Part shown: positions 52,325 to 64,000 of the stretch, in pieces | Numbering within the stretch: the stretch's first letter is position 1 | Layout: the number at the start of each line of letters is the position of its first letter | Assembly: GCA_944322925.1 (NCBI GenBank) | Contig: CALUQM010000003.1 | Span: forward strand, 1 to 64,000 | Reading direction: 5' to 3' | DNA from: an uncultured Bacteroidales bacterium | GTDB lineage: Bacteria; Bacteroidota; Bacteroidia; Bacteroidales; UBA932 | Length of the DNA: 64,000 bases | Position numbers and translations under genes: made by a program | Notes under the pieces: model-generated | Told to the model about the DNA's origin: nothing | What the model saw: the letters and a program-made list of their open reading frames with translations, nothing else | Databases searched by the model: none

Positions 52325-54136
52325 CTACCAGCCCTCGTTCTGGGAAAGTTCATATCCTGCGTTGGCATAATCCCTTATCACCTGTGCAGGGACAGGATAC
52401 AGATATTGCCTTCCGTCATCATACCAGTATCTGTCTCCCTGGCCGACCTTGTACACGAGATCGTATCCCGACACCGGGTTCGGCTCCAGATAAAGGCCAA
52501 TATTGTCCTGATTCACCGAAATGGCGATATTCCTGTATGCGGCAGGGGCGTCGGAGGCATTCGATTCCGTGAAATAATAGTCATCGGTCCCGTCGCCGTC
52601 TATGTCGACCGGTTTGTCGAGCCCCTCGGCAATATGGATTCCGGTCCACGGCAGTTCCTGCATGAGTTCTCCGCAGGCCCAGCGTCTCAGATCATTGAAA
52701 CGGAATCCTTCGGCGACAAGCTCTATCATTCTCTCCCTGCGTATTTCGAGGATGACGGGATCATTGATTTCCGGATAGAATGTCGACTGAAGATACCCGT
52801 CGACCGATGCCGGCAGCGTTTCTGTACCTCCTTCGATTCCGGCCCTGCGCCTCAACGCACCGACGGTCCTGCTCCAGTCGGCATCCGTAAGACCGCCAAG
52901 CTCCGCCCTGGCTTCGGCATAGTTCAGCAGGACTTCAGCATAGCGGATCAGAGGGATGCTGTTGATATTCTTGGCTCCCCCGTCATATTTCGAATCGTCC
53001 AGGGTATATTTTATGACCTGGTATCCTGTCAGGCTGACATCCTTTATGTTGGCTACGGCAGCCTTCCCGTCGTAGGTGAATCCCGGTGTGCGCACCGTCT
53101 GCGCAAGGCGTTCGTCCCTGCCGGAAACTTCCTCCCGGAAAGACTTTACGTCATACCCTTCCCTGGAAGTATAAGGCGTGCCGTCGAGCATGAGATACAG
53201 ATTCATGAAAGGCCTTACAAGACTCCAGCACAGGCCGTACGACTTGTAATGGTACCACCAGTTCTGCTCCCCGAATATTCCGGCCGCCTCGTTGGCGCAG
53301 ACGGCAAGTATCACTTCAGAAGTTATGGGTTCCTCCCTGTAGAACAGGTCGCGGTACGCGCCTTTCTGGCCTCTCGAAGTATTCAGGCTCAGTCCGCTGT
53401 CGTTCATTACGATTGCTGCTGCTTCGGCGGCGGCTGCATAAAGCTCCTCGGCGGAATACTCCATGCCGGTGATGCCATGATATTTCCTGTATGAGGCTTC
53501 GAAAAGGCATATCCTCGACTTCAGGGCCGCTGCCGCCCATTTCGTCAGAGTAGAGCTGCCTGTGGAAGACGTGGCTTCAATATGGTTGTACGCGAAATCG
53601 AGATCAGACATGATGTTCCTGATGATGACGTCGCGGCTGTCCCTGTTCTTGTACATCACATCGTACTGATAGGACTGTATCTCGTTCTCGAACCACGGCA
53701 CCTCCCCGTAGGTCACAAGTTTGTCATAGTAGAACCAGGCCCTGAACCATTTTGCTATTCCTATGTAGTTGTCGCGGACTGAGGCTTCCACGGTGCAGTA
53801 CCGCGGATCATTGCAGCCGTCGATGAAATAGTTGATGTTCCTCAACGCTCCCCAGCTCCAGTCCGTCGAGGTCTCGGAGTTGTATGCGCCCTGCTTTATG
53901 AACCTGTCGGTGTTGCTGACTGCAGCATAGTCGCACATTGCATCCTTCCTGAAGGCATTTGCAAGAGACGGCAATGCCTCATAGAAAGAATAGGCGTATG
54001 TCTTCAGTCCGGATTCGGAGCCGAAGATCGTTGCCTTGTCCGCCTGCACCTGCATATTTTCCGTCAGGTCGCACGACGGAAGCATGGCCGCGCATGACAG
54101 GATGCAGCATATTATGGATATTCTTGTTTTCATCAT
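52325..54136 (-). CDS. SusD-family nutrient-binding lipoprotein (locus 3)
   Basis: 603 residues, lipobox AMLPSC (Cys22). It has the RagB/SusD core: FYEALPSLANAF, NYFIDGCNDP, VRDNYIGIAKWFRAWFYYDKLVTYGEVPWF, IPLIRYAEVLLNYAEARAELGG and ILEIRRERMIELVAEGFRFNDLRRWACG. It is of the RagB-like subgroup, unlike the SusD proteins of loci 1 and 2. It follows SusC by 8 bp. Confidence 0.93.
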   Translation of the reverse strand: MMKTRISIICCILSCAAMLPSCDLTENMQVQADKATIFGSESGLKTYAYSFYEALPSLANAFRKDAMCDYAAVSNTDRFIKQGAYNSETSTDWSWGALRNINYFIDGCNDPRYCTVEASVRDNYIGIAKWFRAWFYYDKLVTYGEVPWFENEIQSYQYDVMYKNRDSRDVIIRNIMSDLDFAYNHIEATSSTGSSTLTKWAAAALKSRICLFEASYRKYHGITGMEYSAEELYAAAAEAAAIVMNDSGLSLNTSRGQKGAYRDLFYREEPITSEVILAVCANEAAGIFGEQNWWYHYKSYGLCWSLVRPFMNLYLMLDGTPYTSREGYDVKSFREEVSGRDERLAQTVRTPGFTYDGKAAVANIKDVSLTGYQVIKYTLDDSKYDGGAKNINSIPLIRYAEVLLNYAEARAELGGLTDADWSRTVGALRRRAGIEGGTETLPASVDGYLQSTFYPEINDPVILEIRRERMIELVAEGFRFNDLRRWACGELMQELPWTGIHIAEGLDKPVDIDGDGTDDYYFTESNASDAPAAYRNIAISVNQDNIGLYLEPNPVSGYDLVYKVGQGDRYWYDDGRQYLYPVPAQVIRDYANAGYELSQNEGW

Positions 54137-54144
54137 CTTGTTCT

Positions 54145-57100
54145 TTAATAAGTAATGGAAATTCCTATGCTAAAACTTTTCATGCTCGGATAGTTGAATC
54201 CGTCGCCTCTCGAATCCGAAATGTCGGAATCCGAGCCTTTGGGAGCATTGGTTATGTCGAAATCACGCGTGTACCGGTACAGAGGAGACCAGCTCCACAG
54301 GTTTTCTCCGGAAAAGTATATGCTGACATTGGAAAGGCGGAGCCTGTCCGTCCACCTCTTAGGCAGGTTGTAGCCTATCTGGATGTTTTTCAGCCTGATA
54401 TAGGATATGTCCTGAAGGTATCTGCTGTTGATATTGGCGGTACCGGCATTCATCGGTCCGTAATAACCGACATATCTCGGCAGATAGGCATCCCTGTTGT
54501 CCTCGGTCCAGTAGTTCCCTACATGCCATGACGGGACCTGGTTGTAAGGCCTGTTGTACATTCCCCAGAAAAGGCTCTCGTCGCTCGGGAACCAGTCCTG
54601 TTTTCCGACACCTTCGAAGAAGGCCGAGAAGAATATGCCGTTCCAGTCGGCGTTGAGCGAAACCGAGTAAATGTACCGCGGCTCGGAATTCCCTATTATC
54701 GTGCGGTCGCCCGGATCATCGACCGTATCGCTGCCGCGGTCGATCTTGTCATTGTTGTTGAGATCCTCGAAACGCATGTCGCCCGGGTAGGTTATGTATT
54801 TTTCTGAGGTCTGCATTATCTCGTTCTTGTAGCCCTTCCCGCCGAAGGCGTTGTCTATTTCCTCCTGGGTCTGGAAAAGGCCGTTGCAGACGAAGCCCCA
54901 GATTTCACCGATCCTCTGGCCTTCATAATAGTCGCTGAGTTCTCTCGAAGCATTGTTGTACTTGTCGATTACAGAGTAATAGTCGGCAAGGGTAGCCTTG
55001 ATCCCGAAATGGAAGGGACGCCTTCCGACTGTCCACGTGTCATTGTAGCTCAGGGACAGTTCGTATCCGTACGTACTCATTTCGGCATAGTTTCCCTTTG
55101 GCGCGCTTGCTCCGAAAGTACTCGGCAGTGTCGGGCCTACGGTGTACATGTCGAGGGTTTTCCTGATATAGTAATCGCCTGTAAACGATATCCTGCCGTC
55201 CAGGAAGCCGAGGTCGAGTCCGACATCCAGAGTTCTCGACTTCTCCCAGCCGATATTGTCCGGAATCTGGCTCGGATTCTTCGTGTACCTCTGCTTTGCG
55301 AGGCCGTCGAGATAGCGCGCCGACGAGCCGGAGCCGGTACCGAAGGTGCTGAACGAAAATTTTTCAAGGTAGGAGTACGGATCGACGTTGCTGTTGCCGA
55401 GTTCTCCGTAGGAAGCCCTGACTTTCAGGTTCGAGATGATTTTGGAATTCACCTTCCAGAAAGGCTCCTGAGACACCCTCCATGCTGCAGAAGCGGAAGG
55501 GAAAAAGCCCCACTGGGAATTGTTAGGGAATTTGGAGCTTCCGTCGTAACGGCCGTTCACTTCGACAAGGTATCTTTCGTCCCAGGCATAGTTCAGTCTG
55601 AAAAACGCACCCACGTATCTCCACCTGCTGCCTCCGCTCGTAATGCTCATCAGGTCCCCGAGGGCGAAATTCACATGGTCGAGATCAGGCATGAGAAGTC
55701 CGTTCCTTTCGGCGTATGTCGACTTGTAGTCCTGCTGCTCGTAGTTGTATCCGAGGAGAGCCTTGAAATAATGTTTCGAGGCGAATGTGTCTTCGAATTC
55801 GGCATAGGCGTTGGTCGCTATGTAGTTCGTTATCTGGAGCGATTCCTTTATGCTGTCGTCCGACTCCGGCGTACCGAGATAGGTGATCTCGTTTATGTAT
55901 TCGCTGTACGGAATGGCCGTCTTCTTTCTGGTCTCGGTCCAGTCTTTCGACCTGTATGTGAAATCTCCGGTAAGCCTCAACCTGTTCTCCAGAAAAGCCG
56001 CATTGAGGGTGGTGGTAGTCTTGAATGTCTTTGTAGTTCTGTCCATCCAGTTGTTTCCGGACACGAGACCGCCGATTGCGTATGCCCCGGACTTGGTAAG
56101 TGTTCCGTCAGGATTGAATACCGGCACAGACGGATGGCCCTCGTCGTTTATGGATCGCCAGATCACTCCGGAACCTTCCTCCGACGAGCCGGTAGGCTGA
56201 TGGTACTTGTCGTATGTGAAATCTATGTTGCTGGACAGGCGGAGCCACGGCAGAATCTGTGCGGTGACTTTGGAGCGAGTATTCATCGTCCTGTATTTGT
56301 CCGGATCGAAATTGAACAGACCGTCATAGTCGTAAAGCCTGCCCGAGAAATAGTAGCTCAGTTTTCCGGAAGTTCCGCTCACGGAAATATTGTGAGTCTG
56401 GGCTATCGTGGTATTCTTGTAGATGACATCGTAATAGTCGGTATTTCCGTAGTAGACGTATTTCCCGTCAGGATCGACGGTGGTTTCTACTGTGTTGCCT
56501 GCCATCTTCCTCTCGCGGAAGGTCTCGAGCCATGCCTTGGAAAAATCCTGAGTCTTGTTCAGGGTCGTCGGATCGTTGAACCTGTAGTTGTACCAGGCAT
56601 CGTAGAAAAGGGATGCGTAGACGTAACCGTCGGACACTACGTCTGGAACGGCTGTCGGCGACTGGATCGAAACGTTGCCGGTATAGTTGACGGTGAACTT
56701 CTCCTTGACGGACGAAGGGTCCTTGGTAGTTATCAGGACTACGCCGTAAGGGGCACGTGAACCGTAGATGGCGGAAGAAGCGGCATCCTTGAGCACCGAT
56801 ATGCTTTCGATGTCATCGGGATTGAGCATCGCTGGATCTCCTTCCACACCGTCGATAAGGACAAGGGCGCTTCCGCCGGCTCCGATGGAAGTAGTGCCTC
56901 TGATATTGTATGACGCCGACCTGTTGGGCTTTCCGTCGGCAAGGGAAATATTGAGGTTAGGCACTGAACCCAGAAGCATCTGCGTGACATTGGCTACAGG
57001 CCTGTTCTCGAATCTGTCCGACGACACCTGGTCGACCGCACCGGTGAGATTGACTTTTCTGGCAGTTCCGTATCCTATCACCACTACATCATCGAGGAAC

Positions 57101-57666
57101 TCCGCGGAAGCCTTCATACGGATTTTCAGATCGGAAGAAACCGCATTGACCTGATACTCATAGTCTTCATATCCGATGCATGAAAAAACGAGAGTGCTCC
57201 CCGGAGTTATCTGCAGGATAAAGCGGCCGTCAAGATCGGATACGGCTCCGTTTGATGTACCCTTTTCCATGACGGATGCACCGATGACGGGCTCTCCGGT
57301 ATTCATGTCGGTTATCACGCCTTCAACCTGTACCGGAGCGCGGTCAGCAGCACCGGCATCATCGGAAGAGTATATGGTGACTAATTTTCCGTTGACCGCA
57401 TAACCGAGATTTTTTCCCGCGAAGATACGGTCGAGGGCTTTCCTGAAATCGATATCGTCGAAATCAGCCGTTACAGTACCGGCTGCGGCGATGTCGCCCT
57501 TCTCGTAGACGAATGACAATGAGGTCTGCTGTTCGAAATCACGGATGACAGCAGCCATCGGGGCATCCTCGTACTGTCCGCTGACGGTCTGGGCATCCAG
57601 GCCCGCCCATGCCGTCAGCAGGACCAATATCGGAATGCACCTGCGCAAACACGAATTGGTAATCAT
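54145..57666 (-). CDS. SusC-family TonB-dependent transporter with STN domain (locus 3)
   Basis: 1173 residues. Signal peptide (to about DAQT), STN domain (about 30-105; YEDAPMAAVIRDFEQQTSLSF), regulatory beta-sandwich (about 115-200), plug (about 205-330; VVIGYGTARKVNLTGAVDQVSS, VLIDGVEGDPAMLNPDDIESISVLKDAASSAIYGSRAPYGVVLITTK) and barrel ending FSIGISITY. The STN domain fits control by the FecR gene, which lies 9 bases upstream on the same strand. No antisense RNA signature is present, since no gap separates FecR and SusC. Confidence 0.95.
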   Translation of the reverse strand: MITNSCLRRCIPILVLLTAWAGLDAQTVSGQYEDAPMAAVIRDFEQQTSLSFVYEKGDIAAAGTVTADFDDIDFRKALDRIFAGKNLGYAVNGKLVTIYSSDDAGAADRAPVQVEGVITDMNTGEPVIGASVMEKGTSNGAVSDLDGRFILQITPGSTLVFSCIGYEDYEYQVNAVSSDLKIRMKASAEFLDDVVVIGYGTARKVNLTGAVDQVSSDRFENRPVANVTQMLLGSVPNLNISLADGKPNRSASYNIRGTTSIGAGGSALVLIDGVEGDPAMLNPDDIESISVLKDAASSAIYGSRAPYGVVLITTKDPSSVKEKFTVNYTGNVSIQSPTAVPDVVSDGYVYASLFYDAWYNYRFNDPTTLNKTQDFSKAWLETFRERKMAGNTVETTVDPDGKYVYYGNTDYYDVIYKNTTIAQTHNISVSGTSGKLSYYFSGRLYDYDGLFNFDPDKYRTMNTRSKVTAQILPWLRLSSNIDFTYDKYHQPTGSSEEGSGVIWRSINDEGHPSVPVFNPDGTLTKSGAYAIGGLVSGNNWMDRTTKTFKTTTTLNAAFLENRLRLTGDFTYRSKDWTETRKKTAIPYSEYINEITYLGTPESDDSIKESLQITNYIATNAYAEFEDTFASKHYFKALLGYNYEQQDYKSTYAERNGLLMPDLDHVNFALGDLMSITSGGSRWRYVGAFFRLNYAWDERYLVEVNGRYDGSSKFPNNSQWGFFPSASAAWRVSQEPFWKVNSKIISNLKVRASYGELGNSNVDPYSYLEKFSFSTFGTGSGSSARYLDGLAKQRYTKNPSQIPDNIGWEKSRTLDVGLDLGFLDGRISFTGDYYIRKTLDMYTVGPTLPSTFGASAPKGNYAEMSTYGYELSLSYNDTWTVGRRPFHFGIKATLADYYSVIDKYNNASRELSDYYEGQRIGEIWGFVCNGLFQTQEEIDNAFGGKGYKNEIMQTSEKYITYPGDMRFEDLNNNDKIDRGSDTVDDPGDRTIIGNSEPRYIYSVSLNADWNGIFFSAFFEGVGKQDWFPSDESLFWGMYNRPYNQVPSWHVGNYWTEDNRDAYLPRYVGYYGPMNAGTANINSRYLQDISYIRLKNIQIGYNLPKRWTDRLRLSNVSIYFSGENLWSWSPLYRYTRDFDITNAPKGSDSDISDSRGDGFNYPSMKSFSIGISITY

Positions 57667-57675
57667 GATCAGCTG

Positions 57676-58677
57676 TTATTTATTGGTTACAAGTTGTTCA
57701 GACTGGCCGACCACATAGATCCCGCCGTTCATTTCCCCTGTAAAGGAAATCGGCACTATGAGAGACAGCGCATGCAGGATATCTTCGATCGATTCGGAAT
57801 TGTTCAGAAGGAGCCTGAACTCAGTATCCGCAAGCGGTCCGAGGTCATAGGTAATATTCACTCCGAACTGGGCGGAAAGCCTCCTGAACAGGGCTTCAAG
57901 GGTAATCGACTCGAAATCTATCCGTCCGTCTATCCATGCCGCATACTGGCCTACCCTCTGCCTCGACACCGCTGTCGTACCGGAAGCGATATCGTAGTCC
58001 AGCAGTTCGCCCGCAGTCATGGCTGTCTCTGTCCCGTCATCGGATACGAAGCACACAGAACCTTCAAGCAGGGCGACCTGAATCTCGCCCGTCGTCTCAT
58101 AGCATGATACGTTGAATCTGGTACCCGTCACCTTCACCGTTCCGGACGGAAGATGCACGTGGAACGGATGCTCCTTGTCGGGACTTACTTCAAAGAAAGC
58201 CTCCCCTTCGACATACACGTCTCTGGACGAGGTCCCGAAGTCAGGGCCGTATCTGAGAACGGAAGCCGAATTGAGCCATACCGAAGAACCGTCGGCAAGG
58301 ACAATGTTTGTCCTCATCCTGTCGGGAACGGTTATCAGAGTTTCCTCGGGACTCATTCCGGAAGTATCCGGCCGCAACACCGAATAAACCGTACCCGCAA
58401 CGATAACGGCAGCCGCAACGGCAGCCGCTGCATACCGTATTCCGCTTAATATCCTCCTGTTCCTGCCGCGGCGTATTCCTGCGGTTATCCTGTTGTACAT
58501 GAGAAGGTCCGACCTTGATGCCGTCCTCCCGGCACGCCATTCTTCTTCCCAGGCTCTAAACTGTTTCCAATGTTCGGAATCAGTGCCGAGAAAGTCATTC
58601 AACAGTATTTCATCCTCAGGAGCAATCGTCCCTTCGAAATACAGGATTGCAAGGTTTTTTGGGGTTTTTCCGTTCAT
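57676..58677 (-). CDS. FecR-family anti-sigma factor (locus 3)
   Basis: 333 residues from the ATG at 58677 (MNGKTPKNLAILYFEG); an ATG at 58716 would add 13 residues. A cytoplasmic helical part (about 1-80) and a membrane helix (about 82-102) precede the FecR domain (about 120-225; NIVLADGSSVWLNSASVLRYGPDF, GEAFFEVSPDKEHPFHV, VKVTGTRFNVSC) and the C-terminal DUF4974 domain (about 250-330). It lies between the sigma gene and SusC on one strand, so sigma, FecR and the transport genes may share transcripts, unlike loci 1 and 2. Confidence 0.92.
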   Translation of the reverse strand: MNGKTPKNLAILYFEGTIAPEDEILLNDFLGTDSEHWKQFRAWEEEWRAGRTASRSDLLMYNRITAGIRRGRNRRILSGIRYAAAAVAAAVIVAGTVYSVLRPDTSGMSPEETLITVPDRMRTNIVLADGSSVWLNSASVLRYGPDFGTSSRDVYVEGEAFFEVSPDKEHPFHVHLPSGTVKVTGTRFNVSCYETTGEIQVALLEGSVCFVSDDGTETAMTAGELLDYDIASGTTAVSRQRVGQYAAWIDGRIDFESITLEALFRRLSAQFGVNITYDLGPLADTEFRLLLNNSESIEDILHALSLIVPISFTGEMNGGIYVVGQSEQLVTNK

Positions 58678-58742
58678 GACAGATGGTTTTCTGTCATTAT
58701 GACGACAAAAAGCCATCCGACCCTACCCCGGAAAAGGAAAAA

Positions 58743-59306
58743 TCAGGAAAACAGCAGAAGTACGACAGGGTTGAAGCCGGACGAAGAGAGTGAGGACGAA
58801 AGGATTTTCAGGGCTTTCGTGATATGCTTTTCCACGGCTTTTTCGGATATGCCGAGAAGAGCTGCGATTTCTCTGTTGCTTTTTCTGTCCGTCCTGCTCA
58901 TCCGGAAAACTTCGAGACATCTCGGAGGCAGTGTGGATATGGCTTCACCGATACATTTTTCAAGGTCCCGGCAGATAAGCGGGACATCGCCTGCCAGATC
59001 GGAGACAAGGTCGCGGTAGAGAAGTTCATCCGCCGGACGGAACTCAATGATGGAATCTATGGGGATATTGTCGAAGATGCAGGCGGATTTCAGGAAATCC
59101 AGGCATTTGTTCCTGACTATCGTGTACAGCAATGCTTCCGCCTTGTAGACGACTTTTCCGCGGTAACGGTTCCACAGGCTGATCCAGCTTTCCTGAACGA
59201 TGTCGCAGGCGCTTGCCCTGTCCGGGACATACCTTCCGGCATAATTCACAAGACGGGCGTTGACATCGAAGACAAGCTGTCTGAAATTATCTTCGGTCAG
59301 AAGCAT
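58743..59306 (-). CDS. ECF sigma factor (locus 3)
   Basis: 187 residues. Region 2 (about 8-75) reads FRQLVFDVNARLVNYAGRYV, SACDIVQESWISLWNRYRG and LLYTIVRNKCLDFLKS. Region 4 (about 115-165) contains CLEVFRMSRTDRKSNREIAALLGISEKAVEKHITKAL. The tail is short and hydrophobic (NPVVLLLFS). It would direct transcription of SusC and following genes under FecR control. A -7 box TACATTTG lies upstream at 59323-59330. Confidence 0.92.
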   Translation of the reverse strand: MLLTEDNFRQLVFDVNARLVNYAGRYVPDRASACDIVQESWISLWNRYRGKVVYKAEALLYTIVRNKCLDFLKSACIFDNIPIDSIIEFRPADELLYRDLVSDLAGDVPLICRDLEKCIGEAISTLPPRCLEVFRMSRTDRKSNREIAALLGISEKAVEKHITKALKILSSSLSSSGFNPVVLLLFS

Positions 59307-59322
59307 ATACTCGTGTTTTGGG

Positions 59323-59330
59323 CAAATGTA
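59323..59330 (-). promoter_or_regulatory. -7 box of the locus 3 sigma gene
   Basis: The minus strand reads TACATTTG, a match to TAnnTTTG, with the ATG only 17 bases downstream; the leader would be about 10 bases. No good -33 is seen. Confidence 0.45.
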
Positions 59331-59376
59331 TAAAATTTAGGTCAGACGGAAGTTAAATTTTTGTCAATTTGAAGAA

Positions 59377-59411
59377 CAAAAAAACGAGGGACCGGTTGTC
59401 CAGCCCCTCGT
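59377..59411 (-). terminator. Terminator of the rpsF-rpsR-rplI operon
   Basis: On the minus strand ACGAGGG (59411-59405) pairs with CCCTCGT (59390-59384), followed by seven Ts (59383-59377). It lies 21 bases past the rplI stop and 71 bases before the sigma-factor start. Confidence 0.85.
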
Positions 59412-59431
59412 CGGTTTCAATTGACCGTACC

Positions 59432-59878
59432 TTACTCGGCTACGACTTCGAACTTGAATGTGCCTTTGATTTCCTTGTAGCACTTCACGGAAGCATCGTA
59501 AACTCCTACTTCCTTTACAGGCTCGGTTACGATCGTGATGTCTTTCTTGTCGACTTCGACACCTGCGGCAGCAAGAGCATCCGCAATCTGCATTGTAGTC
59601 ACCGAACCGTAGATCTTGCCGTTTTCGCTGACCTTTACGGCAACCTTTACGGTCATTTCAGCCAGTCTGGCTGCAAGAGCCTCGGCATCAGCGCGCAGTT
59701 TGGCTTCCTTGTGGGCACGCTGGCGGATATTCTCGGCAAGCACCTTCTTTGCGGAAGGAGTGGCCAGAGTGGCGAATCCCTGAGGGATAAGATAATTCAC
59801 AGCGTAACCTGTCTTGACATTGACGATATCGTCGGCATGACCGAGATTGGCCACATCTTTTTTCAGTATAATCTCCAT
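59432..59878 (-). CDS. rplI: 50S ribosomal protein L9
   Basis: 148 residues, normal family length. The N-terminal domain MEIILKKDVANLGHADDIVNVKTGYAVNYLIPQGFA has the L9 signature. A long connecting helix (about 40-78; ENIRQRAHKEAKLRADAEALAARL) leads to the C-terminal domain. It binds 23S rRNA at the base of the L1 stalk. It is the last gene of the ribosomal operon, 15 bases after rpsR. Confidence 0.98.
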   Translation of the reverse strand: MEIILKKDVANLGHADDIVNVKTGYAVNYLIPQGFATLATPSAKKVLAENIRQRAHKEAKLRADAEALAARLAEMTVKVAVKVSENGKIYGSVTTMQIADALAAAGVEVDKKDITIVTEPVKEVGVYDASVKCYKEIKGTFKFEVVAE

Positions 59879-59893
59879 AAAGCTGTCCTCCTG

Positions 59894-60160
59894 CTATTTC
59901 AAAAGATCCGTTACGTATGGAAGGAGTGCGAGATACCTTGCTCTCTTCACTGCCTGTGCGACTTTCCTCTGGAATTTCAGGGAAGTACCCGTGATACGGC
60001 GAGGAAGAATCTTGCCCTGCTCGTTGAGGAACTTCTTGAGGAATTCAGCGTCCTTGTAATCGACATATTTGATGCCTGCCTTCTTGAAACGGCAGTATTT
60101 CTTTCTTTTCACCTCGACTGTAGGAGGGTTAAGATAACGGATTTCATTGTTCTGTGCCAT
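59894..60160 (-). CDS. rpsR: 30S ribosomal protein S18
   Basis: 88 residues. Motifs [44 protein letters not shown] and [13 protein letters not shown] are diagnostic. S18 pairs with S6 on the 30S platform. Middle gene of the operon. Confidence 0.98.
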   Translation of the reverse strand: MAQNNEIRYLNPPTVEVKRKKYCRFKKAGIKYVDYKDAEFLKKFLNEQGKILPRRITGTSLKFQRKVAQAVKRARYLALLPYVTDLLK

Positions 60161-60173
60161 AATTCATTCCTCC

Positions 60174-60512
60174 TTATTTAGCCTGTTTGTTAGCCCTTCT
60201 CTTTTCAGCGTATGCAATCGCATGCTTGTCCATTGCGAAAGTCAGATACCTGATGATTCTCTCATCGCGGCGATACTGGGTCTGAAGGACATCGATAAAC
60301 TGTGAATCAGCCTTGAATTCGATCAGATAATAAAAACCCGAAGTCTTTTTCTGGATAGGGTAGGCAAGCTGTCTGAGTCCCCAATCCTCTTCGTACACGA
60401 TCTCTCCACCATTTTCCTTGATGAAGCTGGTGTACTTGGCAACCGCTTCCTTCATCTGGGCCTCAGACAAAACGGGAGTTGCAATGAAAACGGTCTCGTA
60501 CTGTTTAATCAT
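60174..60512 (-). CDS. rpsF: 30S ribosomal protein S6
   Basis: 112 residues. Typical S6 features are [20 protein letters not shown], the middle strand [32 protein letters not shown] and the basic tail. It pairs with S18. First gene of the operon, preceded by the structured leader at 60548-60582. Confidence 0.98.
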   Translation of the reverse strand: MIKQYETVFIATPVLSEAQMKEAVAKYTSFIKENGGEIVYEEDWGLRQLAYPIQKKTSGFYYLIEFKADSQFIDVLQTQYRRDERIIRYLTFAMDKHAIAYAEKRRANKQAK

Positions 60513-60547
60513 TTTGCTTTTTATAATTAATTGTTAATAAATAAAAT

Positions 60548-60582
60548 GCCCGCCGGGGAATGACGTCTTTCCCCAAACGGGC
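60548..60582 (-). promoter_or_regulatory. Structured rpsF leader, candidate S6:S18 autoregulatory element
   Basis: The transcript should begin near 60580 and fold at once: GCCCG / CGGGC outer stem, GGGGAA / UUCCCC inner stem, with UUU on the 5' side and GG (in a CCCCGGCGGGC context) on the 3' side as an internal loop. S6:S18 leaders of other bacteria have a hairpin with a conserved CCG near such a bulge. The hairpin ends 35 bases before the rpsF ATG. The regulatory role is inferred. Confidence 0.5.
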
Positions 60583-60584
60583 TG

Positions 60585-60615
60585 CAAATATAGGAATAAA
60601 ATTCTATAAAACAAG
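60585..60615 (-). promoter_or_regulatory. Promoter of the rpsF operon
   Basis: The minus strand has CTTG (60615-60612), 19 bases, TATATTTG (60592-60585): an exact -7 and a one-change -33. It occupies the gap between the end of the GH2 gene and the rpsF leader. Confidence 0.65.
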
Positions 60616-60625
60616 CGTCCGGGAC

Positions 60626-64000
<3,375 letters not shown>

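Noticed and set aside
55009..56760. Long plus-strand open frame antisense to SusC of locus 3
   Set aside because: It mirrors a strongly supported SusC gene, has no domain-like pattern, and arises from codon bias. The same holds for the long antisense frames at 60560-61582, 62039-63544 and 52307-53494.
57667..57675. An antisense RNA gene upstream of SusC in locus 3, by analogy with loci 1 and 2
   Set aside because: FecR and SusC are only 9 bases apart and no hairpin with T-tract exists on the plus strand there.

Overview
The window reads as chromosomal DNA of a gut-type Bacteroidales bacterium, probably near Rikenellaceae or the RC9/Cryptobacteroides group; the exact genus cannot be fixed from this sequence. 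The support is three SusC/SusD loci, each with an ECF sigma factor and a FecR anti-sigma, many SPII lipoproteins, DUF1735 (BT_3987-like N-terminal), BACON and PCMD domains, few Shine-Dalgarno sites, and promoters matching the Bacteroides TTTG / TAnnTTTG pattern.

Layout. 1-720: remnant of a zeta-toxin-like P-loop protein with its intact small partner gene. 736-13644 and 13810-26112: two tandem, paralogous polysaccharide utilization loci (PULs) with the same order: sigma (+) / FecR (-) / SusC / SusD / GH18-like binding lipoprotein / DUF1735-LamG lipoprotein / DUF1735-GH18 / BACON-type lipoprotein. They resemble the N-glycan endo-beta-N-acetylglucosaminidase loci of Bacteroides. The GH18 of locus 2 keeps the catalytic Glu; that of locus 1 has lost it. 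Both loci carry a plus-strand hairpin with a T-tract between FecR and SusC, which I read as a cis-antisense small RNA of the DonS kind. 26118-30288: GH97-GH20 operon, followed by a transposase/nuclease fragment (30500-30973). 31100-37059: plus-strand run of slyD, an EamA transporter, a GT2, trkA and an ABC-F ATPase. 37084-41699: sulfatase-maturase-like radical SAM protein, ferritin, a 56-residue 2[4Fe-4S] ferredoxin, DUF1573 protein and a 10-TM metal transporter. 41679-45006: operon of two outer-membrane barrel paralogs and a PCMD lipoprotein. 45306-49469: topoisomerase IV B, PlsC-like acyltransferase and acyl-CoA synthetase. 49470-59306: a third SusC/SusD locus with sigma and FecR on the same strand and no glycosidase; it carries an endonuclease/exonuclease/phosphatase-family lipoprotein and a PKD/PQQ-propeller lipoprotein. 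59432-60512: rpsF-rpsR-rplI with a structured leader and terminator. 60626-64000: GH2 beta-galactosidase and the 3' end of a GH36-like alpha-galactosidase.

How they work together. In loci 1 and 2 the surface lipoproteins would capture and cut N-glycans or related GlcNAc-containing chains, SusC/SusD import the product, and the SusC N-terminal STN domain signals through FecR to the sigma factor. The nearby GH20, GH97, GH2 and GH36 enzymes could trim the imported sugars. Locus 1 is also loaded with short dispersed repeats. One of them, present twice, appears to supply the start codon of two lipoprotein genes.
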